From the NCBI GenBank assembly GCA_020721045.1, contig DYNN01000022.1:1-33698 (forward strand): a DNA stretch of 33,698 nucleotides, in the 5' to 3' direction. Below the pieces are notes generated by a model, which was not told the origin of the DNA, did not search any database, and saw only the letters and a program-made list of their open reading frames with translations. Made by a program: the position numbers and the translations under genes. Source of the stretch: Thiomargarita sp. Lineage in GTDB: Bacteria > Pseudomonadota > Gammaproteobacteria > Beggiatoales > Beggiatoaceae. Below, in pieces: positions 1 through 8,616 of this stretch; position 1 is the stretch's first letter, and each line of letters starts with the position of its first letter.

Positions 1-165
1 TTTCATAAGGCGAGGGGATAAAGGGTTGATACTCCCTTATTCACATCATTAAAGTATTAACTCATTTGTTGACATGTTAATAGATGTCAATAGAATTGTT
101 ATCTGATGCTTCTCTATTAACCTATCAAAATTTAAGAATGACGACTTTTTAAAGCGATGAGAACG
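1..165. other. Left-edge intergenic sequence
   Basis: No convincing coding sequence is visible. An inverted repeat TTGACAT (69-75) / ATGTCAA (84-90) with an 8-base loop could be an operator or a weak transcript end. The rest is plain AT-rich sequence running up to the mobile element that starts at 166. Confidence 0.4.
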
Positions 166-312
166 TTATTACTCACCTTACGCACAACGATGCTTGTAGG
201 GTGCATAAACGCAGTGTCATGCACCAGCAATTTCAACATCACAAAGGTGTATGACGCTTCGCTCATACACCCTACAAGCTATAAAATTTTGTCTGCGTAA
301 GGTGAGTTATTA
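166..312. mobile_element. MITE-like element, copy 1, with nested REP-like hairpins
   Basis: A 135-bp non-coding element (172-306) has perfect 13-bp terminal inverted repeats, ctcaccttacgca (172-184) and tgcgtaaggtgag (294-306). It is flanked by a 6-bp direct repeat TTATTA (166-171 and 307-312) that looks like a target duplication. Inside is a second 12-bp perfect inverted repeat, gcttgtagggtg (192-203) / caccctacaagc (268-279). It also holds two separate hairpins: ggtgcat/atgcacc (200-225) and ggtgtatga/tcatacacc (246-271). The last 30 bases of the element plus flank (283-312) are identical to 32022-32051. The right flanking repeat contains the nifX stop codon. The boundaries and repeats are seen directly; mobility is inferred. 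Confidence 0.75.
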
Positions 313-795
313 TTCTTCCCATCCTTCAGCTTCCATTTTATCAAAGCGTTGTTTTTCATCTTGATTTTGTTGACGTTTTACCGCTGCTGCCAACCAACCT
401 GATAAAGGTTCTTGTTGTAATTCTTGTTGAATTGCTTGAATTAATTGACTAATATCGCTGTCTTCTGCCACTTTAATCGGTTGAATCGCTTGAGCCAATA
501 ATTGACGAATAGCAGAACCACCAATTGCTTGGCAATAGATAGCGGCACAATCTCGTAAAAAATCAATTTTAGCCGCCAATTTATCCTCGTTACCGTCATG
601 TTGAAAATGTTCAAACTTCGCGACTTCCAATAAAGTGGCTTGTTGTGTAGTAATTTGATAAATAACAAAGCCTTGCGCTGAACCAAAATGCTGATTTACC
701 TGTTTCATATTATTGGTCGCAAACGCAACACGTAACGCAATTCCCATTGCAGAATCTCCCTGAGTGACAACTTGTAAATGTCTTGCCAATGGCAT
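310..795 (-). CDS. nifX: Nitrogen fixation protein NifX
   Basis: 161 residues from the ATG at 795. NifX binds and carries FeMo-cofactor precursors (NifB-co, VK-cluster) during nitrogenase maturation in the cytoplasm. The protein aligns by eye with Azotobacter NifX over its whole length: an RHLQV start, VAFAT...QHFGSAQGFVIY, a DGNEDKLAAKI block, the CxAIGGSAIRQLL core, and the family-typical tail RFDKMEAEGWEE. A TTG 48 bases further upstream would overlap pbpC, but the ATG matches the family N-terminus and has a GGA eight bases ahead, so it is preferred. It lies 28 bp downstream of pbpC on the same strand rather than after nifEN, an odd place for it; no other nif gene is in the window. Its stop codon lies inside the flanking repeat of the element at 172-306. 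Confidence 0.87.
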   Translation of the reverse strand: MPLARHLQVVTQGDSAMGIALRVAFATNNMKQVNQHFGSAQGFVIYQITTQQATLLEVAKFEHFQHDGNEDKLAAKIDFLRDCAAIYCQAIGGSAIRQLLAQAIQPIKVAEDSDISQLIQAIQQELQQEPLSGWLAAAVKRQQNQDEKQRFDKMEAEGWEE

Positions 796-823
796 AATTA
801 ATTCCGTAACTGATTGAATAATA

Positions 824-3022
824 TTATTTAACAATAAATTCAACTGACGGCGTTTTTAGTGGCGTTTCTGTATTAGTGAGCCATAATTTTGCTTGCGCCG
901 TATGTGTTCCGCGTTCCAAATTCCAAAGAAATTTCGTTTGATTTGCGGGTGTGATACCAATTACCTCGTCATCTACTAGCCATTCAATTGAAGTGCCTTT
1001 TTGCGTATCGCCAGCTAAAATAAAAGGAAATGCTTCCAAATCATCGGGAATACGCGGGTCTATCGCTAGTTGTAAATTATTACTGGGTTGCCGTAAAAAT
1101 AGGGGTGAAGGCGATAATTCTGTTTTTGCCAACATAGTTTGCGTAGGCTCAGTGCCAGAAATAAACCATTCGCCACGACTCGCACATTGCGGTGTTGCCA
1201 ATGTGCCGGTATCACGACAAATTTTAACATTAATCAGTTGCGGGTTAAGATACAAAGACTCACTTTCTTTATAACGATTTAATTCAGCAAACACGGCTCG
1301 CAACACTAAAGCGGGTCCGCCGGCACCTGATACTTGCGACATCGGCTGTTGATCTAAATTACCTAACCAAACACCAACTGTATAGTGATAATTAAAACCA
1401 ATTGCCCAAGCATCACGATAATCAGAAGAAGTACCTGTTTTTACAGCGGTTTGTATCGGAAAACGTAATAAAGCACCGCGTCCAAATTCCAAACGTCTGG
1501 CATCAGGATCAGATAAAATATCGGCAATAATTGAAGTAATTTTATCATCAAAAACAGTGTATTGTTTCACATAAGGATTATCACGCAATACCTGTAAATT
1601 TGAAAAATGTCCACGATTTGCCAATACAGTATATGCTTGTACTAAATCAAATAAAGTCACGCCACCATTACCTAGAGCCAAGCCATCACCATAAAAATTC
1701 GGATGGGCGGTTAGAGTTGAAAAGCCCAATTGGCGTAATTTGGTTAAAAAATAATCGGTACCAACAAATTGTATTGTACGAATTGCTGGTATATTCAAAG
1801 AATTACCTAATGCATCACGTAAACGCAATTTACCGTAATAAATTCGACTATAATTACGATAATTATGCAAACCCACACCCACCGCCTCCGCTAAGGGCGA
1901 ATCCTCAATTAAGGTTGCTGCCGTCCATCCTTTTTCCAAAGCAGACGCGTACAAAAGAGGTTTTAAGGTCGAACCTGGTTGCCGTGGTGTCGTGATTGCG
2001 TCGATATAACTTTCTGCTACTTTATCCGATGAAATACCAGAATTGACCCAAGCTAAAATTTCATTTTTTTGATGATCAACCACTAAAACAGCACCATTAC
2101 TGACATTTTTATCTTTTAAATCAATCAAACGCTGATCAAGAATGTGCTGTATAGCCGTTTGCAAAGAACCATCTAATGTAGTATGTAATTTTCCTAAAGT
2201 TTGTAATTTTTCAATTGGTTGCGACTGATAAATGTGATTAACAAAATGACTGGCTTGTACTGTTAAACTGACATCTTTTAAAGATAAGGGTGAAGTTAGA
2301 ATAGTTTCGTAATCACTCTGACTAATCTGTTGTTCTGTAAGCATTTTATTCGCTAAATATGCAATCGGTTTTTCAATTGCCTGCGTACCACGTTTTAAAT
2401 CCAAACGACTGGGGGCGCGCACTAATACTGCTAACGCCATCATTTCCTTCAAATTTAAAGTATCCAAATCGCGATCAAAATAATGACGCGCAGCTTGCAC
2501 AACACCTCGTCGTTGATGTGCGTAAGGTACTTGATTTAAATAGAATTCTAGGATATCGGCTTTAGAAAATTGTGCTTCTAACTGTTGCGCTTCAAAGCCT
2601 TCGACCCAACGCGACCAGAAAGTACGGGGACGTGGATGTAATATGCGCACACTTTGTTCACTGATAGTGCTAGCACCACGCACTACACGTAAGGACTTGA
2701 TATTTTGTAACATCGCGTGCCAGCGAGCTTTCCAATCCGGACCATGATGTTGGTAAAAACGTTTATCTTCTGCGGTAATAAAAATACGTTGTAACATTTC
2801 TGGAATGGAATGTAGTGGCACATAATCGTGAATATTCCATTGATTTTGATAAGTAATTGTTAAAGGAATATCGTTACGATCCAGAACTTGAGCTTTACGA
2901 ATTTTTGAATGAGAAAATGATAAATCGTGCGGAAAAGGCATTAATTCAGCCATCGTCAACCAAGTTAATCCACCTGCACTCAGTAGTAGGAGAAAAAAGG
3001 TAATATAAAGAAATTTACGCAT
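824..3022 (-). CDS. pbpC: Penicillin-binding protein 1C (bifunctional peptidoglycan synthase)
   Basis: 732 residues. An N-terminal membrane anchor (about 5-24) is followed by a family-51 glycosyltransferase domain: the TAEDKRFYQHHG motif with catalytic Glu85, then GASTISEQ with Glu122. Next is a penicillin-binding transpeptidase domain with the S351-T-L-K354 nucleophile motif, SLN at 408-410 and KTGT at 528-531. The C-terminal approximately 90 residues match the BiPBP_C domain typical of PBP1C. The length is close to E. coli PBP1C (about 770). The role is polymerising and possibly crosslinking peptidoglycan in the periplasm; E. coli PBP1C has weak or no detectable transpeptidase activity. No alpha-2-macroglobulin gene (yfhM), the common partner, is seen next to it. 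It is transcribed divergently from ubiA across 203 bp and is followed by nifX. Confidence 0.93.
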   Translation of the reverse strand: MRKFLYITFFLLLLSAGGLTWLTMAELMPFPHDLSFSHSKIRKAQVLDRNDIPLTITYQNQWNIHDYVPLHSIPEMLQRIFITAEDKRFYQHHGPDWKARWHAMLQNIKSLRVVRGASTISEQSVRILHPRPRTFWSRWVEGFEAQQLEAQFSKADILEFYLNQVPYAHQRRGVVQAARHYFDRDLDTLNLKEMMALAVLVRAPSRLDLKRGTQAIEKPIAYLANKMLTEQQISQSDYETILTSPLSLKDVSLTVQASHFVNHIYQSQPIEKLQTLGKLHTTLDGSLQTAIQHILDQRLIDLKDKNVSNGAVLVVDHQKNEILAWVNSGISSDKVAESYIDAITTPRQPGSTLKPLLYASALEKGWTAATLIEDSPLAEAVGVGLHNYRNYSRIYYGKLRLRDALGNSLNIPAIRTIQFVGTDYFLTKLRQLGFSTLTAHPNFYGDGLALGNGGVTLFDLVQAYTVLANRGHFSNLQVLRDNPYVKQYTVFDDKITSIIADILSDPDARRLEFGRGALLRFPIQTAVKTGTSSDYRDAWAIGFNYHYTVGVWLGNLDQQPMSQVSGAGGPALVLRAVFAELNRYKESESLYLNPQLINVKICRDTGTLATPQCASRGEWFISGTEPTQTMLAKTELSPSPLFLRQPSNNLQLAIDPRIPDDLEAFPFILAGDTQKGTSIEWLVDDEVIGITPANQTKFLWNLERGTHTAQAKLWLTNTETPLKTPSVEFIVK

Positions 3023-3225
3023 AATTAGGTCGTTGGAAATTGAGTAAAATTTGAGTTATTTTAGCATATTATGTCGTTACCTTTTTTGTATTTTGTAAAA
3101 GGGTATTTGGATGTGATTGCTTTGAAAATTAATGGTAAGATAATGACTTAGTTTTACAAAATTACATAGCACGCAGTTTATATATTCTATAAATTTAATA
3201 GTCACTTAGTTAAGAAATCATCATC

Positions 3226-4080
3226 ATGTCTATTTCAGAACGTTTACATCAATACGCCCTATTAATGCGCTTACACCGTCCTATTGGTATTTATTTATTA
3301 TTGTGGCCCACTTTATGGGCTGTGTGGATATCTGCCAGTGGCTATCCTTGTATCACTAATATTACTATTTTTTCTTTAGGTGTATTAATCATGCGATCAG
3401 CGGGTTGTGTGATTAACGATTATGCTGATCGCCATTTTGACCCGCATGTGCAGCGTACTCAAGATCGTCCGTTAGCTACTGAAAAAGTCAGTGAACGTGA
3501 AGCTCTCGGGTTATTTGCAATTTTATGTTTACTAGGATTTAGCCTAGTGTTATTAATGAATTGGTTCACTGTTTTACTTTCGTTAGTCGCAGTTTTTCTT
3601 GCCGTGACTTACCCTTTTATGAAACGTTATACCCACTTACCGCAAGTTTATTTAGGCATGGCATTTGGCTGGGCAATTCCCATGGCGTTTGCCGCACAAA
3701 TGAGTCAAATTCCCCCTATTGCATGGATTTTATTTAGCGCAAACATTTTATGGACAATAGCATATGACACTTTATATGCGATGGTGGATCGTGAGGATGA
3801 TTTAAAAATCGGTGTCAAATCTACGGCGATTTTATTTGGATCAGCTGATAAATTAATTGTTGGTATTTTACATTTAACCGCGCTATTATTATTGATAGAG
3901 GTAGGACAACAAATACGGCTAGGTGTATTTTTTTATATCGGCTTAAGTGCGGCAGCGGGTTTAGCAATTTACCAACAGTGGCTGATTAAAGATCGTTTAC
4001 CCGAACGTTGTTTCCAAGCCTTCTTAAATAATCATTGGTTTGGACTCGTTATTTTACTTGGTATTATAGGGGGATATTGA
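3226..4080 (+). CDS. ubiA: 4-hydroxybenzoate polyprenyltransferase
   Basis: 284 residues, the standard family length. UbiA attaches the polyprenyl tail to 4-hydroxybenzoate in the inner membrane, the second step of ubiquinone synthesis. Both Asp-rich, Mg-diphosphate-binding motifs are present: N64-D65-YAD68-RHFD72 and, after TM4-5, [13 protein letters not shown]. About eight or nine hydrophobic segments are evident. The start is an ATG with a poor ribosome-binding site (only AAGAAA upstream). The stop overlaps the start of the downstream protease gene (TGATG), implying translational coupling between two functionally unrelated genes. No ubiC (chorismate lyase) is adjacent. Confidence 0.95.
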   Translation: MSISERLHQYALLMRLHRPIGIYLLLWPTLWAVWISASGYPCITNITIFSLGVLIMRSAGCVINDYADRHFDPHVQRTQDRPLATEKVSEREALGLFAILCLLGFSLVLLMNWFTVLLSLVAVFLAVTYPFMKRYTHLPQVYLGMAFGWAIPMAFAAQMSQIPPIAWILFSANILWTIAYDTLYAMVDREDDLKIGVKSTAILFGSADKLIVGILHLTALLLLIEVGQQIRLGVFFYIGLSAAAGLAIYQQWLIKDRLPERCFQAFLNNHWFGLVILLGIIGGY

Positions 4081-5177
4081 TGAATTTTTCAACAAAAATG
4101 GTGCAATTATTGGTTTTGTCAATGACCAGCTTATTATTGACAAATACGATGGCGCAAACGCGTATTATTTGTCCTGCTCAAAAAAATTGTGACGCGAAAG
4201 AAGGGCAATGGGCATCAACAGCGGCGTTAGTTACGACTAATGAATCTGCTGCAAGTAGTGCTTTTTGTGGTGGCAGCTTAGTACATCCGTTATGGATATT
4301 GACTGGCGCACATTGTGTTGAAGGTGAATCGATTGATAGTATTGAAATTGTTTTAGGCAGAACGGTGTTGAGCGAAGAAAATAAAGGTGAAAGAATTAAG
4401 ATTGTTGAAATTATTACTCATCCTAATTTCGACAAACATCCAGAAAATCCAGTGGGCGATCTTGCGCTCATTAAATTAGCTACACCTTCTAAACAGCCTA
4501 TATTACGTGTGATTGATGCTTTTGGAGAAATCGATACGGTGGAAACGATGGCAACGGTGGTGGGTTGGGGAAGACAAAGTATGAGTGATCAGAATTTATT
4601 TGCCGATCGTTTACAGCAAACCTCTTTACCTATTATATCAAATAAGCTGTGTAATCAAGTATTTACTGACGATGTGACTGATGATATGATATGCGCTGGC
4701 TTTCAGGCGGGCGGAACAGATGCGTGTGATGGTGACAGTGGAGGTCCTTTGATGGTACAAACCGGTACAGAATGGCAACAAGTAGGTATTGTCAGTTGGG
4801 GAGAAAAATGTGCCTTACCTGATTATTATGGTGTTTACACTCGCTTAACTTCTTTTCAAGATTTTATTAGTGATACTATTTGCTCACCTGAGGATAAACC
4901 TGAAACACCACATGTCACAATAGCTACGCAAGGTACTGAAGTGACTGCAAGTTGGGACGAAAGCGCACATGCACAAGGCTATCAATTTTACTATACACCT
5001 TATGTTGAATCCCCCAATGACATTCAACTAGACGATGTCCACAGTTTTGATTTAGGGAATACAACACAGATCAGCGCAACTTTAACGCCGGAAATTGGTT
5101 TCTATGTAGCAGTACGTGCTTATTCTAGCAATTGTTATAGTGATTATTCTAATATTGCCGCTATCAAACTTGACTAA
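4080..5177 (+). CDS. Secreted trypsin-like serine protease with C-terminal Fn3-like domain
   Basis: 365 residues from the ATG at 4080, which overlaps the ubiA stop and follows a strong aggggga site. An earlier in-frame TTG at 4035 lies inside ubiA and lacks a signal sequence directly after it. A signal peptide covers about 1-25 (ending TMAQ). The S1 peptidase domain (about 40-268) has the full triad: His78 in LTGAHC, Asp127 in GDLALI and Ser220 in GDSGGP. Asp214, six residues before the serine, predicts cleavage after Arg/Lys. Cys pairs around the His, near the Ser and at 244/268 suggest disulfides and periplasmic or extracellular maturation. Residues about 275-365 look like a fibronectin type III-like beta domain (TASWDES...GYQFYYT). 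The substrate is unknown; it is convergent with the next gene with only 5 bp between stops. Confidence 0.9.
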   Translation: MNFSTKMVQLLVLSMTSLLLTNTMAQTRIICPAQKNCDAKEGQWASTAALVTTNESAASSAFCGGSLVHPLWILTGAHCVEGESIDSIEIVLGRTVLSEENKGERIKIVEIITHPNFDKHPENPVGDLALIKLATPSKQPILRVIDAFGEIDTVETMATVVGWGRQSMSDQNLFADRLQQTSLPIISNKLCNQVFTDDVTDDMICAGFQAGGTDACDGDSGGPLMVQTGTEWQQVGIVSWGEKCALPDYYGVYTRLTSFQDFISDTICSPEDKPETPHVTIATQGTEVTASWDESAHAQGYQFYYTPYVESPNDIQLDDVHSFDLGNTTQISATLTPEIGFYVAVRAYSSNCYSDYSNIAAIKLD

Positions 5178-5182
5178 TTGAT

Positions 5183-6133
5183 TTAGTTAGCATTCACAGC
5201 TTGCTCGCGCCCTAACCAATAAGATAAATTCTTTTCTAATAAAATGGGGGCGGGCAAATACTGCGTCCCTTCACACGAAAATGTCAAACCCACCATTGCA
5301 TTCATAATATTTAAAGAAGCCGTACGTAAATATACTTTATCATCAGCCACTCGCAGAATATTCAAACGTTCCAATACACGAGACACTTGCTTTTTCGCTA
5401 AAGCTGCTTTTTCAGGATAGGCATGGCGCGGATAAGAAAAATACATATCTGCACCCAATAACTGTTCTGCCGTGTATAAACGATATTGATAAGGATCATC
5501 CAGTTGCCACAAAATAATTTGACCACTGGCATAATGAATCATACAATGAAAAACCCCTTGTTCACAGATTAAACGCGCTAAAATACCTTCTAAATCATCA
5601 ATATGTCTATCTAGTAACGTATTTACTCTTTGATTGGAAAATTGCTGACAATTAGCATATTCAGTTGATTGCTCTAATAAAGGCGTGGTTTTGGGAATTG
5701 AAATTGACAGAGGTAATTGCTGTATATCAAAATCAGCAACGATAAAACCAAGAAATTGCTGCTCGTCAATCACCGGTTGCACCGTACTGATACAAGGTTT
5801 ACCAATCATTTGACTGATATAAACCGACGATAACATAAAATGTCGTTTGGGATAAAGACTGACAGAATAAGGACGACGCGATAAGTCTTGTCCACGATAA
5901 CTGGGATCAATCTCTTTTGCACTGACATTTGAACTGACTTGTTTACCAAATTTATCAATAGCATAAATCAAATGACAATGTGGAATCGTAGCAAACTGCT
6001 CACTTAACACTCCATCCAATTTTTCCATATCTGACCAAACATCGGTACATAACTTAGACAAATTTAACATTGAGGGTTCAAACAACGTTGCTAATATTTT
6101 TCGTTGTTCACCAATTGTTTTTTTAACCCACAT
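5183..6133 (-). CDS. PDC/Cache-like sensor domain protein
   Basis: 316 residues from the ATG at 6133, which has an AGGGAGGG/GGAGAA ribosome-binding region just upstream. An ATG ten codons earlier (6163) would read through that site and is less likely. Residues about 10-165 resemble the PDC/Cache ligand-sensor fold: a helical start, IYAIDKFGKQVSSNV, then a YRGQDLSRRPY segment followed by SSVYISQMIGKPCISTVQPV and GFIVADFD, the order seen in dCache-type sensors. The C-terminal half (about 175-310) is an unrecognised domain. There is no clear transmembrane helix, kinase, GGDEF or methyl-accepting domain, so the sensor appears to lack a fused output. Cytoplasmic location is likely. The ligand is unknown. 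Confidence 0.65.
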   Translation of the reverse strand: MWVKKTIGEQRKILATLFEPSMLNLSKLCTDVWSDMEKLDGVLSEQFATIPHCHLIYAIDKFGKQVSSNVSAKEIDPSYRGQDLSRRPYSVSLYPKRHFMLSSVYISQMIGKPCISTVQPVIDEQQFLGFIVADFDIQQLPLSISIPKTTPLLEQSTEYANCQQFSNQRVNTLLDRHIDDLEGILARLICEQGVFHCMIHYASGQIILWQLDDPYQYRLYTAEQLLGADMYFSYPRHAYPEKAALAKKQVSRVLERLNILRVADDKVYLRTASLNIMNAMVGLTFSCEGTQYLPAPILLEKNLSYWLGREQAVNAN

Positions 6134-6163
6134 TTCTCCATCCCTCCCTAAGCAAAATGGCAC

Positions 6164-6329
6164 CTAAGATTTAATCAACATTCTTCCAAAATCATGTAAA
6201 ATCCGCATATTCAATATTATCTTTCAATCGTATGACATCAATATGACGTTTGTCAAAATTTGATATTAAAAATCATTGTACTGTAGAATAAAACGAATAT
6301 CCACCCATCTCTATTTAGCGTTAATTATT
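6164..6329. promoter_or_regulatory. Divergent promoter region (Cache gene / P-loop kinase)
   Basis: The 166-bp AT-rich gap between the divergent starts holds a direct repeat TATGAC (twice, 11 bp apart, around 6233-6248), the second copy continuing into the inverted repeat TGACgtttGTCA (6244-6255). A regulator site is possible; no clear -35/-10 pair is claimed. Confidence 0.25.
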
Positions 6330-6788
6330 ATGGAAGCTTTATTATTTATCGGCATTCAAGCCACAGGAAAATCAACATTTTATAAACAAAATTTCATTGA
6401 CACTCACATACGAATTAATTTAGACATGCTCAAAACGCGGCATCGTGAAACAATTTTAGTCAAAGCCTGTCTTGAAGCCAAACAATCTTTTGTCATTGAT
6501 AATACTAATCCGTATCGCACTGATCGTCAAAGATATATTCCATTAGCCAAAGCGGCTGGTTTTACCGTGATTGGTTACTACTTTCAATCAAAACTCAAAG
6601 ATGCGTTAATTCGTAATCAACAACGTAGCGGTAAAGCGCGCATTCCCGAACAAGGAATTAGAGCCACCTTAACTAAATTGGAAATCCCAAATTACTCAGA
6701 AGCCTTCGATCAATTATACTATGTTACACTCGCTGACCATAATTTTCACGTGCAAACATGGGATGTAAATTATGATCCAAACAAATAA
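6330..6788 (+). CDS. Small P-loop nucleoside/polynucleotide kinase-like protein
   Basis: 153 residues from the ATG at 6330; an upstream in-frame start at 6276 would add 18 residues before the usual beta1-P-loop beginning. The sequence opens with beta1 then the Walker A GIQATGKST (8-16). A strand ending VIDNTNP follows, as in AAA_33/PNK-type kinases, and then a lid with arginines (RNQQRSGKARIPEQG). These proteins are single-domain cytosolic ATP-binding phosphotransferases related to T4 polynucleotide kinase and zeta-type kinases. The actual substrate cannot be read from sequence. It is first in a plus-strand series, 63 bp ahead of the Fe-S protein, with no obvious functional link. No antitoxin-like partner is adjacent, so a zeta toxin role is not supported. 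Confidence 0.72.
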   Translation: MEALLFIGIQATGKSTFYKQNFIDTHIRINLDMLKTRHRETILVKACLEAKQSFVIDNTNPYRTDRQRYIPLAKAAGFTVIGYYFQSKLKDALIRNQQRSGKARIPEQGIRATLTKLEIPNYSEAFDQLYYVTLADHNFHVQTWDVNYDPNK

Positions 6789-6851
6789 CACCGTTAAAAC
6801 AATATCATATAAAATTTTTCACTCTAAAGACTGGATAAGCTAAAAGCACAT

Positions 6852-7391
6852 ATGTTGAGAATCATTAAAAAAACTTTACAAATTGGGGTCATCACTGAAA
6901 AAATACCAACTCAGACCGCATCTACCATTATCATGCCTCAGCTTGACGATGATTTGGAAAAAATTGGTATACAAGTAAAGTTAGAAATTTGTCGTTGTTT
7001 TGCCGGTAGTTTAGCTATTCGACAAGTCGATGCGGGTTCTTGCAATGGATGCGAACTTGAAATTCATGCGCTAAACAATCCCTACTACGCTATTGAACGC
7101 TTTGGTATTCACTTTGTCGCATCTCCCCGTCATGCGGACTTATTACTCGTTACTGGTCCCGTTTCTCGACACATGCAAACTGCATTATTACGGGCTTATG
7201 AAACAACACCGCATCCAAAATTAGTCGCAGCAGTCGGTACTTGTGCGCATGACGGCGGCGAATTTGGAATTTCCTATGCCAGTTGTGGCGCGGTAAACAA
7301 CGTCATACCCGTTGACGCAATCATCAAAGGTTGCCCGCCAACACCGTTAGAATTAATGTTAGGTATTTTAACCCTAATTCGTCAAAAATAA
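6852..7391 (+). CDS. NuoB / group 4 hydrogenase small subunit-like Fe-S protein
   Basis: 179 residues. The core (about 45-175) belongs to the complex I 20-kDa (NuoB/PSST) and group 4 [NiFe]-hydrogenase small subunit family, which carries one [4Fe-4S] cluster. The four expected ligands are visible: C64 and C67 in GSCNGCE, C131 in GTCAHDGG and C161 in GCPPTP. The spaced CxxC form is that of hydrogenase-type subunits (HycG/HyfI), not the adjacent CC of true NuoB. The N-terminal extension of about 40 residues looks like a remnant of the 4Fe-4S ferredoxin lead-in but has no cysteines before 47. No hydrogenase large subunit, NuoD or membrane subunit is nearby, so its partner must be elsewhere or it acts alone. 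It sits 19 bp before ispG. Confidence 0.8.
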   Translation: MLRIIKKTLQIGVITEKIPTQTASTIIMPQLDDDLEKIGIQVKLEICRCFAGSLAIRQVDAGSCNGCELEIHALNNPYYAIERFGIHFVASPRHADLLLVTGPVSRHMQTALLRAYETTPHPKLVAAVGTCAHDGGEFGISYASCGAVNNVIPVDAIIKGCPPTPLELMLGILTLIRQK

Positions 7392-7410
7392 TTATTCATT
7401 ACAGAATCTT

Positions 7411-8496
7411 ATGCAAATTCATTCTCCTATTCAACGTCGTGTCACCCGTCAAATTCATGTAGGTCAAGTGAAAATTGGTGGTAATGCCCCTATTTCAGTG
7501 CAAAGCATGACTAACACCGATACCCACGACGTTGCCGCAACGACAGCACAAGTGTTAGCTTTAGAAAAAGCAGGTGCTGACATTGTACGTATTTCAATAC
7601 CCACATTAGAAGCGGCTGAAGCATTTGGCAAAATCAAATCCGCCGTACAGGTGCCCTTAATAGCAGACATACACTTTGACTACCGTATTGCTTTGCGAGT
7701 TGCAGAATTAGGCGTTGACTGTTTGCGCATCAATCCGGGCAATATTGGCAAAGAAGAACGTGTTCGTGCCGTCGTTGATTGTGCCAAAGATAAAAATATT
7801 CCTATTCGTATCGGTGTTAATGCCGGCTCATTAGAAAAGGAATTACTTAAAAAATATCAGGAACCGTCAGCCGAAGCGTTGGTAGAATCTGCTTTACGAC
7901 ACATTGATATTTTAGACAAACTAAACTTTCCCAATTTCAAAATCAGTCTAAAAGCATCTGAAATCTTCATGACCGTTGCTGCCTATCGTCAACTAGCAAC
8001 GCAGATCGAACAACCTTTACATTTAGGTATTACGGAAGCTGGCGGTTTGCGTGCTGGCACGGTTAAATCAGCGATTGGTTTGAGTATGTTATTATTAGAT
8101 GGAATCGGCGATACTATTCGTGTGTCATTAGCGGCTGATCCAGTGCAAGAAGTTAAAGTTGGTTTTGATATTTTGAAAAGTTTACATATTCGTCAAAAAG
8201 GTATTAACTTAATCGCCTGTCCTTCTTGTTCAAGACAAAATTTTGATGTAATTCAAGTAGTTAATGAAATAGAAGATCGTTTAGAAGACATTTTACAACC
8301 ACTAGATATTGCCATTATTGGCTGTATTGTCAATGGACCCGGTGAAGCGCGCGAAGTGCATGTGGGTTTAACCGGTGGCGATCCGAATCATTTAATCTAC
8401 GTAAATGGCAAACCCACACATAAAGTCTCAACTGAACAGTTGGTTGATCAAATCGAACAATTAGTAAGAAATCAAATTACTGGCAATTTTGATTGA
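7411..8496 (+). CDS. ispG: 4-hydroxy-3-methylbut-2-enyl diphosphate synthase (flavodoxin)
   Basis: 361 residues. IspG (GcpE) converts 2-C-methyl-D-erythritol 2,4-cyclodiphosphate to HMBPP in the MEP isoprenoid pathway. It uses a [4Fe-4S] cluster and two reducing equivalents from flavodoxin or ferredoxin. The N-terminal TIM barrel starts with [10 protein letters not shown]...ISVQSMTNT. The C-terminal ferredoxin-like domain carries the cluster ligands C270 and C273 (ACPSC) and C305 ([10 protein letters not shown]), with Glu312 as the fourth ligand. This numbering matches the E. coli enzyme. The ATG at 7411 follows the Fe-S gene closely and has a weak ribosome-binding site. The Fe-S protein just upstream could in principle supply electrons, but this is only inference from position. 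Confidence 0.96.
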   Translation: MQIHSPIQRRVTRQIHVGQVKIGGNAPISVQSMTNTDTHDVAATTAQVLALEKAGADIVRISIPTLEAAEAFGKIKSAVQVPLIADIHFDYRIALRVAELGVDCLRINPGNIGKEERVRAVVDCAKDKNIPIRIGVNAGSLEKELLKKYQEPSAEALVESALRHIDILDKLNFPNFKISLKASEIFMTVAAYRQLATQIEQPLHLGITEAGGLRAGTVKSAIGLSMLLLDGIGDTIRVSLAADPVQEVKVGFDILKSLHIRQKGINLIACPSCSRQNFDVIQVVNEIEDRLEDILQPLDIAIIGCIVNGPGEAREVHVGLTGGDPNHLIYVNGKPTHKVSTEQLVDQIEQLVRNQITGNFD

Positions 8497-8616
8497 TTGT
8501 GCGATGGCGTTGAATACCTGTATCACATTGCGTAGTATAATAAACTATTCGTAGCATATCTATTTGCTGCTAAATTTTAATATAATAGTTTTTTATCTAA
8601 ATTACTGGAGATCATC
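8497..8616 (+). promoter_or_regulatory. carA upstream region
   Basis: A 120-bp gap with two TATAAT hexamers (8536-8541 and 8581-8586) but no good -35 at the right spacing for either. The second lies 31 bp before the carA start and is the better candidate. Translation of carA is set by CTGGAG (8605-8610) six bases before a TTG start. Confidence 0.3.

Noticed and set aside
6330-6788. Zeta-toxin type toxin-antitoxin locus
   Set aside because: Only a P-loop kinase is present; there is no epsilon-like antitoxin next to it and the family is broad.
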